This document shows, one piece after another, positions 22,001 through 33,372 of a stretch of DNA of 64,000 nt. The DNA is from Misgurnus anguillicaudatus (lineage: Eukaryota > Chordata > Actinopteri > Cypriniformes > Cobitidae). A program made the position numbers and the translations under genes. Every line of letters starts with the position of its first letter. Position 1 is the first letter of the stretch. Under the pieces are notes generated by a model, which made no database searches, was not told the origin of the DNA, and was given only the letters and a program-made list of their open reading frames with translations. The stretch spans positions 5,584,501 to 5,648,500 of the forward strand of contig NW_027395283.1 in the NCBI RefSeq assembly GCF_027580225.2, read 5' to 3'.

Positions 22001-23229
22001 TTGGTAATGGCCCAACAAAATTATCCTGGGTTGCAGAAATTGTTTGAGGATGTTATTTCATCAGAAGAGGTGAGAAGTGGTGTCAGTGGATATTTTATCC
22101 AAGATGAGCTACTTTTGAGGAAATATGTTCCTTGTAAAAAAGGCTTGATTGGAGAGGATGTAATTCAAGTGGTGGTACGAAAGCCTTTTCATGAAATGGT
22201 AATGAAGGTTGCTCATGGTGAAGTAGCAGTTCATTTAGGAGGTAATAAAACTTATGACCGAGTTCTATTGGCCATGTTTGAAGAAGGATATCTCAGCCTT
22301 CATTAAAACGTGCCATACATGTCAGTTAACAGGCAAACCGAATCAATCTTTGAAACCAGTTCCTCTATCTCCTATAATTGTTACAAGTAAACCTTTCAAA
22401 CATGTAATAATTGATTGTGTGGGTCCATTGCCTACTCTAAATCAGGCAATGTATATTTGCTGACTGTAATGTGTCAGGCAACTCTGTATCCGACAGCTTA
22501 CCCTAACAGTAAAATTACCACTAAAGCAGTTGTGAACGCTCTAACTCAATTCATTTCTGTTTTAGGGATACCCAAGATTATTCAGAGTGATAAAGGGTCA
22601 AATTTCACTTCACGTATGTTTGATGAGATTTTGAGAGTGCTCAAGGTGAGACATAATCAATCAAGTGCATATCACCCATAAAGTCAAGGTGCGCTTGAAC
22701 GATTTCACCAAACATTAAAAGCATTGTTACGTGCTTACTGTGTGAAGTTGAACCGTTACTGGGTGGAAGGGTTACCCTGGTTATTACTTGCAGCTAGCGA
22801 AGTACAACAAGAGAACTTGAGGTTTAGTCCAAATGATCTGGTTTTTGGTCACAGCGTACGAGGTCCTCTCTCTGTTTTGAGGGAAGGACTGTGTGAAGAT
22901 GATCCTCCACAGAATTTGTTAGAATATGTGAATGGTTTTCGTAGACGTTTATTTTTGGCGTAAGTGCGCAGAAAAATCTTGTCGGAGCGCAGAGTATGGT
23001 GAAGAACTACTATGATAAACATGTAGAATCTCGTGTTTTTACACCAGGTGATCAGGTGCTAGTTGTGTTGCCTTCATCTGGATCTTTGTGCATGATTTAC
23101 TGGTCCGACTCCGTACTGTTCTGCGAAAAATCACTGACCAAAATTATCAAATTGCAACTCCAGATACGAAAAGCAAAGCAATGTTTTCATGTGAATTTAC
23201 TTAAGCCGTATCATTCTCATAATTCTTAA
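22001..23229 (+). pseudogene. Gmr1-like integrase
   Basis: The N-terminal zinc-binding part has the second His in HLGGNKTYDRV and CHTCQ. All three catalytic acids are present: Asp in IIDCVGPLP (22413-22415), Asp in QSDKGSNF (22589-22591) and Glu in GALERFH (22697-22699), with exactly 35 residues between the last two, the DX35E spacing. Frameshifts near 22270 and 22440 and a TAA at 22679-22681 break the reading. After the core come WLLLAASEV, FSPNDLVFGH and a C-terminal domain ending in VNLLKPYHS. Confidence 0.88.
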
Positions 23230-23335
23230 AGTCAACCAGTAAGTCCAGTTGTTACTGTTTCTAGTACCTCTCTTGATCATGTTCAATCTCTTTTTGTGAA
23301 GGGAGGGGAGGATGTGATTGTCCCTGGAGACTGTG

Positions 23336-23500
23336 TTTTGCTTCCCAGTTAAAGAATTCCAAGACTCTTCAAAATTTGGATGCTTTGCTTTTGCATCTAT
23401 CAGATGTACAGAGGTCAGAGTTGACAAAGTTAGTGTTTGATTTTCCTATTTTGTGTGCAGATGTGCCAACTACTGTCGTGGATTTTTTCAGGAGAATCAG
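23336..23500 (+). pseudogene. Leader region of Gmr1-like reverse transcriptase
   Basis: From 23350 one frame reads NSKTLQNLDALLLHLSDVQR and then FDFPILCADVPTT. This matches the segment that lies just upstream of RT in this gypsy group, where a motif of the DVPT type precedes the RT start. It is found downstream of the integrase, not upstream. The reading then stops, and RT blocks do not follow. Confidence 0.6.
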
Positions 23501-24015
23501 AGACGGTTGAGATGCAAAATTCTCTTCAAAGTATTTTATTAAAGAATTGTGTCAGACAGCTTGAAACACAATATACTGGTCATAGGGTGTACACCTGGTA
23601 AAATGATAATGACAATGACCCCGTTCTGAGTTTTTCAGTATATTATATAGTGGTCCAATAGTGGTCCAGTAGCCCTGCCTTTCTTTCACTCTGTACTATC
23701 CCAATGTCCAGCAGACTCCTACCTTCAGGCCCCTTAGCTCCTTCTCATAACTCATGACAACTTGGTGATGCTGTGGCTTTATCTCTATAACATTCCAAGC
23801 TGGTACATAAATCCTTCCATGGGTGGTAAAACTCAGTGTCTTTGTTCTCTAACACATCATACAACTATTTGCTATCCTTACCATGGACACCCTTATCTCC
23901 TCCAGGCCCAGCTGTGGACCTACACATTCATGTTCAAGCCACAGAGAGACAACTTTATTCATGTAGACATTAAAAACATACCATATAAAACATTTATACT
24001 AATCTGTAAGACAAA
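23501..24015. other. No gene recognised
   Basis: No domain, terminal repeat or RNA gene is visible. The sequence may include the 3' untranslated tail of the L2-type LINE on the - strand that begins to be recognisable at 24020. Confidence 0.35.
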
Positions 24016-24019
24016 ACAC

Positions 24020-25304
24020 TCAAAATTTCTCTACCATACTACTAAAACTAAGGTCCGACTCCAGAATCACACCAAGAATCCTTACTTGATTTTTAGTTGT
24101 TTGACCCCTAGCGTCAAGGTATGCATTCACCTTGAGAACTTCATCTTTGTTTCCAAATGCAATGACTTCAGTTTTCTCTTTGTTTAACTGAAGAAAGTTT
24201 TGGCACATCCAACTGTTAACTTCATCAATGCATTTGCAAAGGGAGTCAATGGGGCTGTAGTCATTAGGGGATAGAGCTAAGTATATCTGGGTGTCGTCTG
24301 CATAACTGTGATAGGCAATTTGGTTCTCTCTCATTATTTGGCTTAGTGGGAGCATATACAGGTTAACCAGGAGTGGCGCAAGAATTGAGCCTTGCAGGAC
24401 TCCGCATGCCATAGATGTCCACTCAGATTTATGGCCACCCATACTCGCATAATAACCTCTCACTTCTAAGTATGACCTAAACCATTTAAGGACTATCCCA
24501 GAAAGCCAGACCCAGTTTTTCAGCCTGTCAAGAAGTATGTTGTGATCGACAGTGTCAAAAGCAGCACTGAGGTTGAGTAGTACCAGCACTGATAGTTTGC
24601 CTGTGTCTGTATTGAGGCAAATATCATTTATTATCTTTATGAGCGCTGTCTCTGTACTGTGAAGTGGTCGGAAACCAGATTGAAAAATGTTAAAGTAACC
24701 ATTAGAGATTAAGAATTTGTTCAGCTGATTGAAAACAAATTTTCAATGATCTTGCCTATGAAAGGAAGATTTGAAATGGGCCTGTAGTTGCTCAATACAG
24801 TGTTATCCAAGTTGCTCTTTTTCAGGAGGGGCTTAACAACTGCAGTTTTAAGGGACTTTGAAAAAGTCCCAGAGATAAGTGATGAATTTACCATTTCTAG
24901 GAGATCTTCCTCTAAACAGTTAAAGACATTTTTGAAAAAAGATGTTGGGAGTGTGTCAAGGCCGCAGATTGATGTTTTAAGATGCTGTACTGTTTCTTCC
25001 AAAATTTTACCATCAACTGCTTCGAAATCAGACATCGTAACTACTTTGCTGATCACCATTCTGATATTATTGATTTTCTCAGAGAAGAAGTTAGCAAACT
25101 CACTACATTTGCTGTCTGAGAGCATTTCACTTGGAATTTGACTTGGGGAATTTGTTAGTCTCTCTATAGTAGCAAAAATAGTGCGTGTGTTGTTTATGTT
25201 GCTGTTTATAATATTTGACAAGAAAGTCTGTCTAGCTTTGCCTAGTTCCACATTGAAAGTATGAAGGGTGTCTTTATATGGATTATAATGGACTACAAGT
25301 TTTG
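24020..25304 (-). pseudogene. LINE reverse transcriptase
   Basis: Two ORFs (25458-24721, whose first codons are insert sequence, and 24589-24020) in different frames encode most of an L2-type RT: SNYRPISNLPFIGKIIE, LLNLSAAFDTVDHNILL, the GVLQGSILAPLL block and SYADDTQIY, with YADD intact at 24293-24304. It ends around LGVILESDLSF. The frameshift near 24720 and the loss of the 3' part make it non-functional. Confidence 0.88.
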
Positions 25305-25811
25305 ATTTATCAAATACCAACAATGGTAGACAAAATACACACAAGGGTACATAACAATGACAGACAGCTACCAACAATGGTAGACTGAATACCTCAAGGG
25401 TAAATAGAAATAATGAATAACTACCAACAATGGTAGACGGAATACCACAAGGGTACATAACAGTGACTTCAATGTTACTTGCAGTAATTTTTGAATATTA
25501 TGAACATGTATAGTATGTCTGTATGTATGGTTGTGCACATACACTACTAGAATAATGTTTCTTAATGAGGTATTATTATTACCATTATTTATTTTATGTT
25601 TTTTTCTCTCTTTCTTTATTCCATTGTTATAATTGAAGACGGAAGCATTTTGTTCGGTTTGTATAAATTCTTTAATAGACTGGGGTGGGGTTCAATAAGT
25701 TTTACTTCTCCCCACTCCATTTCAAGCATAAGTGCTAGTTATTATTATTATTGAGTATTCTTCCATTGTTATACTATTTGCTTGAAATAAATAAATAAAT
25801 GAAATGAAATG
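25305..25811 (+). mobile_element. Short retroelement insertion with 3' AAATG-type tail
   Basis: This 507-bp insert splits the LINE and is flanked by AAGTTTTG on both sides (25297-25304 and 25812-25819). Its right end is AAATAAATAAATAAATG followed by ATG-type repeats, a typical LINE or SINE 3' tail in + orientation. Its left part has about three copies of a 53-54 bp unit at 25315-25472, each starting TACCAACAATGGTAGAC. The family was not identified. Confidence 0.7.
25315..25472 (+). repeat. Tandem repeat, 53-54 bp x about 3
   Basis: Copies begin at 25315, 25369 and 25422 with TACCAACAATGGTAGAC and include CAAGGGTA near the end. It lies at the 5' end of the short retroelement at 25305-25811 and may be its 5' unit. 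Confidence 0.8.
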
Positions 25812-25819
25812 AAGTTTTG

Positions 25820-26017
25820 TCTTCCGCCACATGCGCTCAGCTTTTCTGCATTGTCTCTTCGTATTCTGTACCGCTGTTGAGTTTCTCTAAGGTGATTTTT
25901 GCCTACCATTCTTCTTCCTGACTTTTACAGGAGCAATATCATCGATTGCACTCTTAATTGCGAATTAAAGGAATCAAGGAGAGAGTCAACAGAGTCTGCA
26001 GATATGCTTGGTGTTAA
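25820..26017 (-). pseudogene. LINE connector between endonuclease and RT
   Basis: The - strand encodes SISADSVDSLLDSFNS and, after a frameshift, IDDIAP and KAERMWRKTKL. This is the stretch expected between the endonuclease and RT in L2-type LINEs. It exactly fills the gap between the piece ending at 36745 and the piece starting at 25304. Confidence 0.7.
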
Positions 26018-26841
26018 CTCTCTGCGGTCAACCACGGCGGGGGCGCCGCAAACTCTTTATTTTTCAATCACTCTGCAAAGAGACTTAGATTACTTTGCTG
26101 ATTTTGGACATACAGATATGATTTATACATCATTTAAAACGTTAAAGTGTCTAGTTTTTTTCTGTCCACCCCCAATAAAAACAGAATGTTGTGCTTTTTG
26201 CAAAAATAAGAAAATAAACATGATGCGCGTTTTGTTCTCCCTCAGTGAAGTCCTTTCAGAAACGCGTCAGAAAAATTAACTGTAACTTAAGGAATACTTG
26301 TCATAGAAACAAAAGATAAATGTCTGCATAATGCTTGGAATGTCTGCTTTTAAATTATGTAGGTGAAATCGAAAGCAAATATTCTCATTCAGTGTAAACT
26401 GTATGAGAAGGAGAAGAGGTACCGTCTTTCTCTTGTTAGCTCGTTATTTTAAATGAGCTGAGATCACCATGCCCCACTCCATTGAAGTGAACGAGCAAAG
26501 ACATCAATACGCATTACTCTCACCTCCTGGCTGCAGTCAATCCCCAATCCAGTCTCTCCATTCCTTGATATGCTGAGTTGTTTCATCTGAGTGCACCAAA
26601 CATGACATCTAAATCCTTATTTACTTGCGTATGTGTGTCACTAAAAGTTATCTCCAGACACGAGTGTTTTCTTTGTGCTTCCGTCACACAGTAACTTACA
26701 GACGACGCGAAGGGCACGCATATACACAAACACACGAGTCAGGAAATTTGAAGCGCTTTTTTGGTATTCTTGTAAAAGACACGATTGCATACAGCACATC
26801 TAAATCCGTATTTATTCGCTTCTATGCCTATATCTCTACAC

Positions 26842-27936
26842 TAGTGATGGTCAACCCGGATCTTTTTAAGGATTCGGGTTATTCTGAGTCACTCACTAAT
26901 ATGATCCGGGTTGTGCGAGTCACTCGAGTCACTTGAGTCACTTCCAATTCCAATCGCTAAGTCATACTAATGCCAACCAAGCAACTCAGATCACGCATGT
27001 AGCTACCAGTCTACGACTCCTCTGCTCGCAAAAAAGTGCTGAGGAACTCGTAAAAAACATGCATGTCCGTGGTAACATTATCAATAACATAATTGTAAAA
27101 AGTTTGGTGTGTTTAGTTTCATTTCATAATGACAAATATATCAACACCACGTTTAGAAGATGTCAGGCTTTGTTGACTTGGACTTGAGAGGAACGTGTCC
27201 TGTTTCAGATTGACTTAAAAGATTCACGATAGGCTTCGGTTAATGCAGCCACACAGTCACTCATCCACGCAAGAACATGATCTTGTGAGTGAGTCCCAGA
27301 CAGAGCCGCCCGCTCCTGCACTCTGAGTGACTCAGTCAACAAGAGGAGCCGTGTACGTCCGTCTGTGGCGGATCTTTCCAGCAGCACTGCTGCAGCAGTC
27401 CTCGGATTTAAAATTTTTAAACATTTGCAGCTTCTGCCCAAAACATTGTGCCAGTCAAATATTGCAACAGATTAGCCTACATGAGTCAGTGGGTTAATAA
27501 CACGAGCAAGGCTCGTTTCTCCTAGTCCAGGATTCAAGCTCTATGAGTTGAGTCACTCTCTGTGTGAATCCCCGAGCCGCCGACCAACTCATTGTCGCGT
27601 GCACCCATCCCTTTGTACTCGGACTCGGAGCTGCAGGAAATTACGATCCGGAATAGCAGCTTTTGGCTCACTCGGTACCCCCAGTCGACATTTGGTGATG
27701 TAAATTAACTCGTTGTTGCAAGTTATAGAACCTATGGCAGCTTATGTAGAGTTATTTGTTGTAATTCTGTTGTAAACATTTGAAGAGCTTTGTGTTTGAT
27801 ACAATTTCTCATTTTTAATGCAAAATCTGAGAGGACTCAACTGACTCGGGTTAATGGTCACTAGGACTCATGGTTCTCGAGTCATTTTAGGGATCGGGTT
27901 AAATGATCCGAGTTTCGAGTGACTCGCTCATCACTA
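26842..27936. mobile_element. Non-autonomous hAT element (GAGTCACT-rich)
   Basis: The ends are TAGTGATGG at the left and its near-complement CATCACTA at the right. The 8-bp duplication is CTCTACAC (26834-26841) and CTCTGCAC (27937-27944), one mismatch. Subterminal GAGTCACTCGAGTCAC repeats and GATCCGGG/CCCGATCC-type blocks occur at both ends. No transposase is seen. Confidence 0.85.
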
Positions 27937-29406
27937 CTCTGCACAGCAAGTTTTTTAAACGCAGGATACAAGGTTATTATAGTTTTGCATTTTTCATTAG
28001 TTTTTATTTTTATTTCGTTTTGACTTTTTGTTTTCAAATTCAGTTTAGTTTTAATTAGTTTTTGAAATGGGTTTGCTAGTTTAGTTTAGTTTTTATTTTT
28101 TGAAAATGCTTAGTTTTAGTTTAGTTTTAGTGTTAGTTTTAGTCTTTTTCATAATTTGGGTTATTTGTCAGGGGCAAGTTTCAAAAAGGTCAGAAAAATA
28201 ATTGTGTTAAAATAGCTCAACAAAAACATCATACAATTTTAGAGAATAATTATTCATTCAAAAATAAAAACCAGTACATAAAATGTACATATGGGCACAA
28301 ATATGTAAACAGTCTCAACACTCCGCAGGAAGTGCAAAATGTTTAGACATTTCTTGACTCCACAGCAAACTGAGGATTTTTGCCTGTATTGTCTGAAAAC
28401 GTAATGTTGATGTATACAGCTTATAGCTGAAATATCAAACAAGTAAACCGACAGAGTTTTGCATTCAGTTCTGCATATTAAAGTTAACTCAGAGAATCGT
28501 CTCGGTTACGTATGTAACCCTCGCTCCCTGAAGGAAGGGAACGGAGACGTCACGTCGTGACCGACGAATTGGGAACTCGCTTAGAGAGACCACTCTGCTT
28601 CGTATACTACTAAAACACCAATGAACTTGGCATTGAGATATTTGCATAATGCTGGCGCCGCCCTGCCAGGTGCGTATTTAAGCAGCAGGTGCAAATATGG
28701 AAATTAGCTTCAATTCGCTGAGAAAGCCGGAAAGTGTGACCGCCCAATAAACAGCAGGGAGCAGCCCTGTGGCGACGGGACGTGACGTCTCAGTTCCCTT
28801 CCTTCAGGGAACGAGGGTTACATACGTAACCAAGACGTTTTCTTTCAGACGGTCACTACGACGTCACGTCGTGACCGACGAATTGGGAATCCCTACCAAA
28901 ACGCCACTGAGGGCTGACCTCTTCCAGTGTCTGCGTAAAGCCCTCCGGTTCCCCTTAAGGAGAAGGAGAATTAGGTTTTAAGGCAGAAGGTCGGGCACTA
29001 GATGTTCCTTTAACCCCACAGTAGTGCCAGCGACTGGGAAGCGCCCTATCTGAGCGGGATAGGAACGCTGCGGAAGCCACCGCCCCGTTAAAGGCTAATG
29101 GTGGACGAAAGTCAACCGTAGTTGAGGAACAAAGACAGCCGTGGCTGTGTAAGCAAAGCAGTGCTCTGCTGAGGGAAACGTGGGCTAGTAGGATTAACCC
29201 CACGGAAAAATACCCACAAAGGAACCCGGTGAGACGCATTGTGGATTCCCGAGCCAAACACATAGGTTTGTGAGGATGCAGCTAGTGAGAGGCTGGCAGC
29301 GGATGCTCCACAACATCAGGCTGCCAAGGCAGCAGAGGAAGACCAATTCAAACCATTACGCATTTTTGCTCTGAAGGCCTTCCATACTGACAGTTATTGT
29401 GTAGCA

Positions 29407-31035
29407 TCAGTCGGAGGCTGCAAGCCGACGTGCGAGGTCTGTTCTCTGTCCTTCCCCTAACGAGGAAACGACACGAGAGGAGACAGGCTCGATACGAACA
29501 CTGCAAAATCTAATGAACGTATTAGGTGTTGCCCAAGCAGCAGCTCTGCAGATGTCTGTTAGCGAGGAACCACGAGCGAGTGCCCAAGATGAGGCAACAC
29601 TTCTAGTAGAGTGAGCTCTCAATTTAAATGGACAAGGAATGCCCTGCCGATTATAAGCAAGGGCGATAATATCAACTATCCAATGAGACATCCTCTGCTT
29701 AGTGACAGCTTTCCCTCTCTGCTGACCACCGTAACAAACAAAGAGCTGATCTGAGGTCCTGAGGCTTTGTGTGCGATCCACGTAGAGGCGCAGTGCGCGT
29801 ATGGGACATAATAAAGCCATGGTTGGGTCTGCCTCCTCCAGGGGCAGCGCTTGCAAGCTCAGCACCTGATCTCTGAAGGGTGTGGTGGGAACTTTGGGCA
29901 CATATCCTGGCCTGGGTCTGAGTGTTACGCTCGAGACAGCAGGACCAAACTGAAGGCACGAATCGTCGATGGAAAATGCATGAAGGTCACCTACCCTCTT
30001 AACAGAGGCCAATGCGAGCAGGGTCAGAGTTTTCATTGATAAAAATTTCAGACTCACAGACTGCAAAGGCTCGAACGGGGTCCCTGCAGGGCTTTCAGCA
30101 CCATGGACAGGTCCCAAGGAGGAATAAAGGGATGACGCACCTCTTAGAAATCTAATAATGAAATCGTGCTGGCCAACCGATCTGCCGTTTATTAAAGAGT
30201 GATGTGCAGATATAGCGGCGATATCAACTTTAATGGTGGAGAGTGACAGCCTACCATCTAACCGGTGTTGAAGGTATGTAAGCACGATATTAATGGGGCA
30301 TTCTCGGGAGTCCTCGCGTTGCGAAGAGCACCAATCGACGAAAAGGTTCAATTTAAGTGCGTAAGCCCGTCTTGTGGACGTCGCTCGAGCCGCGGCGATG
30401 GTTTTAGATACCGCTTGCGATAAATCACCTAAACCTTGTGCGCGCTCAACGACCATACATGGAAATCTCACAGGTCGGGGCGCGGGTGCCATAATGTGCC
30501 CCCTCCTTGAGAAAGAAGGTCCTTCCTCAGGGGAATCTGCCAGGGAGGGGCTGTCGCGAGGAGCATCAGTTCTGGAAACAAATTCCTGGTCGTCCAGTAA
30601 GGCGCGACCAGTAGAAGGCTCTCCTCGTCCTGCCTGACCTTGCACAGTGTCTGTGCGATTAAGCTCACTGGAGGGAATGTGTATTTGCGCATCCCCCGCG
30701 GCCAGCTGTGTGCCAACGCATCCACGCAGAGGCTGTCCTCGGTTAGCGAATAAAAAGGGCAACAATGGGTATCGTCCGGTGACGCAAACAGATCTATCTG
30801 CGCACGACCGAACTTCTTCCAAATTAGCTGGACCTTCCGGGGGTGGAGTCGCCATTCGCCGGGGCGCGCAGCTCGGGAAAGCGCGTCTGCCGCTGTGTTT
30901 AAGCGAACCCGGAATGTGAATGGCACGAAGGGACCTCAGATGCGTCTGACTCCAAAGGAGGAGATGACGAGTGAGATGCAACAGGTGACGAGAGCGAAAA
31001 ACCGCCTTGACGGTTGAAATACGCAACAGTCGCAA
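29407..31035 (-). pseudogene. DIRS tyrosine recombinase with Cys at the catalytic Tyr site
   Basis: This long - strand ORF of 542 codons is open throughout. The recombinase proper covers roughly the C-terminal 330 residues, beginning near STRRAYALKLNLFVDWC. The first catalytic Arg is in SVKRVGDLHAF (29995-29997). The HxxR motif is intact in RAHSTRSVA (His 29611-29613, Arg 29602-29604). The position 33 residues after that Arg, where the Tyr nucleophile is expected, is Cys (29503-29505) in FIRFCSVR. In DIRS elements this enzyme integrates the circular cDNA. The substitution should abolish strand cleavage. The N-terminal ~200 residues overlap the RNase H reading and may not be translated. Confidence 0.82.
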
Positions 31036-31250
31036 TGTTGTCGGTGCGAACTAATGCATCCTTCCCTCGCAGCTCCCATAGCAGAGCGTACGAGTCCCAG
31101 ATATACAGCCCACAGCTCGCGGCAGTTGGGGTGCTATGCACACCTCTGAGACTGCAATCCTGTCGTACGTGGCTGGTCACCCCGTGCTGGGGGCATTGTA
31201 TGTGCTACAGAATGCCAGGAGACCTGTCTCAGGGGCATATCTGCCCTCAG
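30470..31250 (-). pseudogene. DIRS RNase H and linker
   Basis: The - strand encodes LRGKDALVRTDNIATVAYFN with the Asp of TDN (about 31073-31010). In another frame it then reads LNTAADALSRAARPGEW, which resembles the end of a retroelement RNase H. After that comes FGRAQIDLFASPDDTHC, a block known in DIRS proteins, and SLCVDALAHSWPRG. The reading overlaps the N-terminal part of the tyrosine-recombinase ORF in a different frame, as is usual in DIRS elements. Confidence 0.7.
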
Positions 31251-31399
31251 AACGCTGGGTCTGACCACGGGGTGAAATTAAAACGACACGCAAGTGTAAT
31301 GGTTACACAGTGTATGCCGGTGCGCCACGCTCTCCTCGGGACTCGATCGTAAAGCCAACGCTGAAGCGGTCTCATATGGAGCAGCCCGAGCGGTGTCAC

Positions 31400-32600
31400 A
31401 GCCACAGCAGCTGCCATATGCCCCAGGAGCTTCTGAAATGGTTTCAGAGGACCGCGTTCTTCCCTCGAAATTAACCGAGGCAAGTCAGAATTGACTGGAT
31501 GCGCGCATCTGTTAAACACGCCGATAAATCGATCGAGTCTTTTTCCACACCGAGAAAAAGATCCTCTGCACGGGGCAAAGTACTCTTTTCCCAGTTGACC
31601 TGAAGACTTAAACGAGCGAGATGCCGAAGCATTAAATCTCTGTGTTCGCGCAGCGTCTGCCAAGAATGAGCTATTATAAGCCGACGTAAATATAAGCAGA
31701 ATGCGAACAACGCTCTCTCTCGGGGGTTTTAATGCCGTGTCTAGCACTTTCATGGAAACACGGGGAGAGAGAGACAGCTCGAATGGAGGTACTTAGTATT
31801 GATATGTCCTTCCCACGAACGTGAACGGCCTGTGGCGAGGGGAGATGGAAACACATGAAGTACACGTCTACAGGTCTAAGGCTGCAAACCGATCTGAACA
31901 TTGAATTACGCGCTTCGGTGTTATCATCGTGAAGGATCTCATTTGGAGAGCCAGAGCGTAAATCAAATCGGTTGTAATCCGCCGCGTATTCTGGGTACTA
32001 TGAGATAAAGGCTTGAAAAACCCTATCATCATCTCGGTAAGAGGGACCGGCTCGATAGTCCTTCACCAGCAGGACATCGACTTTGCACGCAGTACATTTG
32101 CATCAGACGCTTTCACTGTAGTGAAACGAATGCCCGAGAATTTGAGGGTATGCCGGTAAATTGTATTTTGTAACCGAGGCGGATCATGCGTAAAACCCAA
32201 CGAGACGGGCTGGTGAGCTGAAGCCAAGCACCCAGGGACCATACGAGGGGAATTAACGGCACTACCGAAGTACCATCGGTGGGGCAGCGGAGCGGGACAG
32301 GTGAGACTGCCGGTGCGTGTGCCGTGAGAGCACGAACATCTACAGTGTGTGTGTGACACTGACCTGAGCCCGCTGAGGGTGATGGTCGTCTGTTCTCCTG
32401 AGTCCATTGTGGTGGACATTGCACGATTGAGGGTCGTGGCCTCCCTCGCGCCAATCTCAAGCATGCACAGCCCCGTGGCGTGCAAGGGACGGCATGCAAC
32501 AGATGCCACCTCTCCATAGGCTCGGACTCCAAGCCTGCGAAGGAAGGGTCGACCAGTCCTTCCAGTATGCGGCGGGGGCTGGACACAGTTGCATCACGAC
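31400..32600 (-). pseudogene. DIRS gag end and reverse transcriptase, degraded
   Basis: Pieces of RT are recognisable in several frames: WSLGAWLQL with IRLGYKIQF (about 32250-32140), and HREHRDLMLRHLARLSLQVN-like and FLGV blocks (about 31660-31540). The catalytic YxDD site reads YLRR at 31681-31692, so both catalytic Asp residues are gone. Much of the palm between 32100 and 31700 is unreadable. The upstream part (about 32600-33050) is probably gag but has no clear motif. Confidence 0.65.
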
Positions 32601-33372
32601 TCCCCGCTCACCGAAAGGAAGCTGACATAACCCTTAGCGGCTCCATCAGCGAGGGAGGTGAGGGGTGAAGCCTGAACGGCCGTAGACGGGCGATAATTCC
32701 ATAGAGTCAGCCCTTCGTGCCCACGGGAAAGGCACAGGAGGAGAGGACCGAGCAGCTCCGAAGTACCAATCATGCAGGCGGGATGGTTCGGGTGGATGGG
32801 GGTTAACCCCTCCAACTCTACCGTTTCCGCCCCTCGAGCGGGCACGGACGCTATCTCCGGGACGACTCCACCTCGGAGGGAAAAGTGGGCACCCCTCTGA
32901 TGCTGCAGAAGTGACGGGACCAGAAGGAGCTCAAATGGATTCGGCAGAAATCGTAGAACACGACTCTGCAGCTCTCACGTATCACTCTTTTAGGGAAATC
33001 ACTCTTTAGGTGCTCAGCTGATGATGCGTACAAGGAGAGGCAACGTACACACTAAACTCAAAACAAAAAAGATGCAGAGCAGTGGAATACTGCGAGCATC
33101 CGCTGTGTTAGTACTGCTTGTCAATCAACTTTAGCAACCGTTCCAAGAAGAGCAAGTAGCTTCTCAGTAGCAGATAATGCCGGCTTTCGAAGCGAAAAAG
33201 CTAATTTCTATATTTGCACCTGCTGCTTATATACGCACCTGGCGGGGCGGCGCCAGCATTATGCCAAGTTCATTGGCGTTTTAGTAGTAAACGAAGCAGA
33301 TTGGTCTCTCTAAGCGAGTTCCCAATTCGTCGGTCACGACGTGACGTCGTAGTGATCGACTGAAAGGGAACT

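Larger units (their letters stand above)
19696..23500 (+). mobile_element. Decayed Gmr1-like Ty3/gypsy element (integrase before RT)
   Basis: Gag pieces lie at 19696-19854 and 19967-20390, the integrase at 22001-23229, and after it comes a short stretch matching the leader region just upstream of reverse transcriptase (23336-23500). Integrase preceding RT is the Copia-like domain order known in the Gmr1 group of deuterostome Ty3/gypsy elements. The protease region is interrupted by a hAT element (20683-21600) and an LTR-like or other insert (about 21650-21995). RT and RNase H are missing, the element being truncated near 23500. Confidence 0.75.
28499..33372 (-). mobile_element. DIRS retrotransposon with terminal inverted repeats
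   Basis: Inverted terminal repeats of about 180 bp lie at 28546-28733 and 33177-33352. The left tip is a palindromic block (CTCGGTTACGTATGTAACC). Just inside, 28790-28840 repeats it in inverted form, and 28842-28892 repeats the other tip: the internal complementary region typical of DIRS elements. On the - strand come gag-like sequence, degraded reverse transcriptase, RNase H and a tyrosine recombinase. It sits inside a hAT element. Confidence 0.88.

Noticed and set aside
25315..25472. Possible CRISPR-like array of 53-54 bp units
   Set aside because: There are no unique spacers; it is an imperfect tandem repeat in a short retroelement.
30374..31352. + strand ORFs across the second DIRS element
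   Set aside because: They are shadows of the - strand recombinase and RNase H readings.
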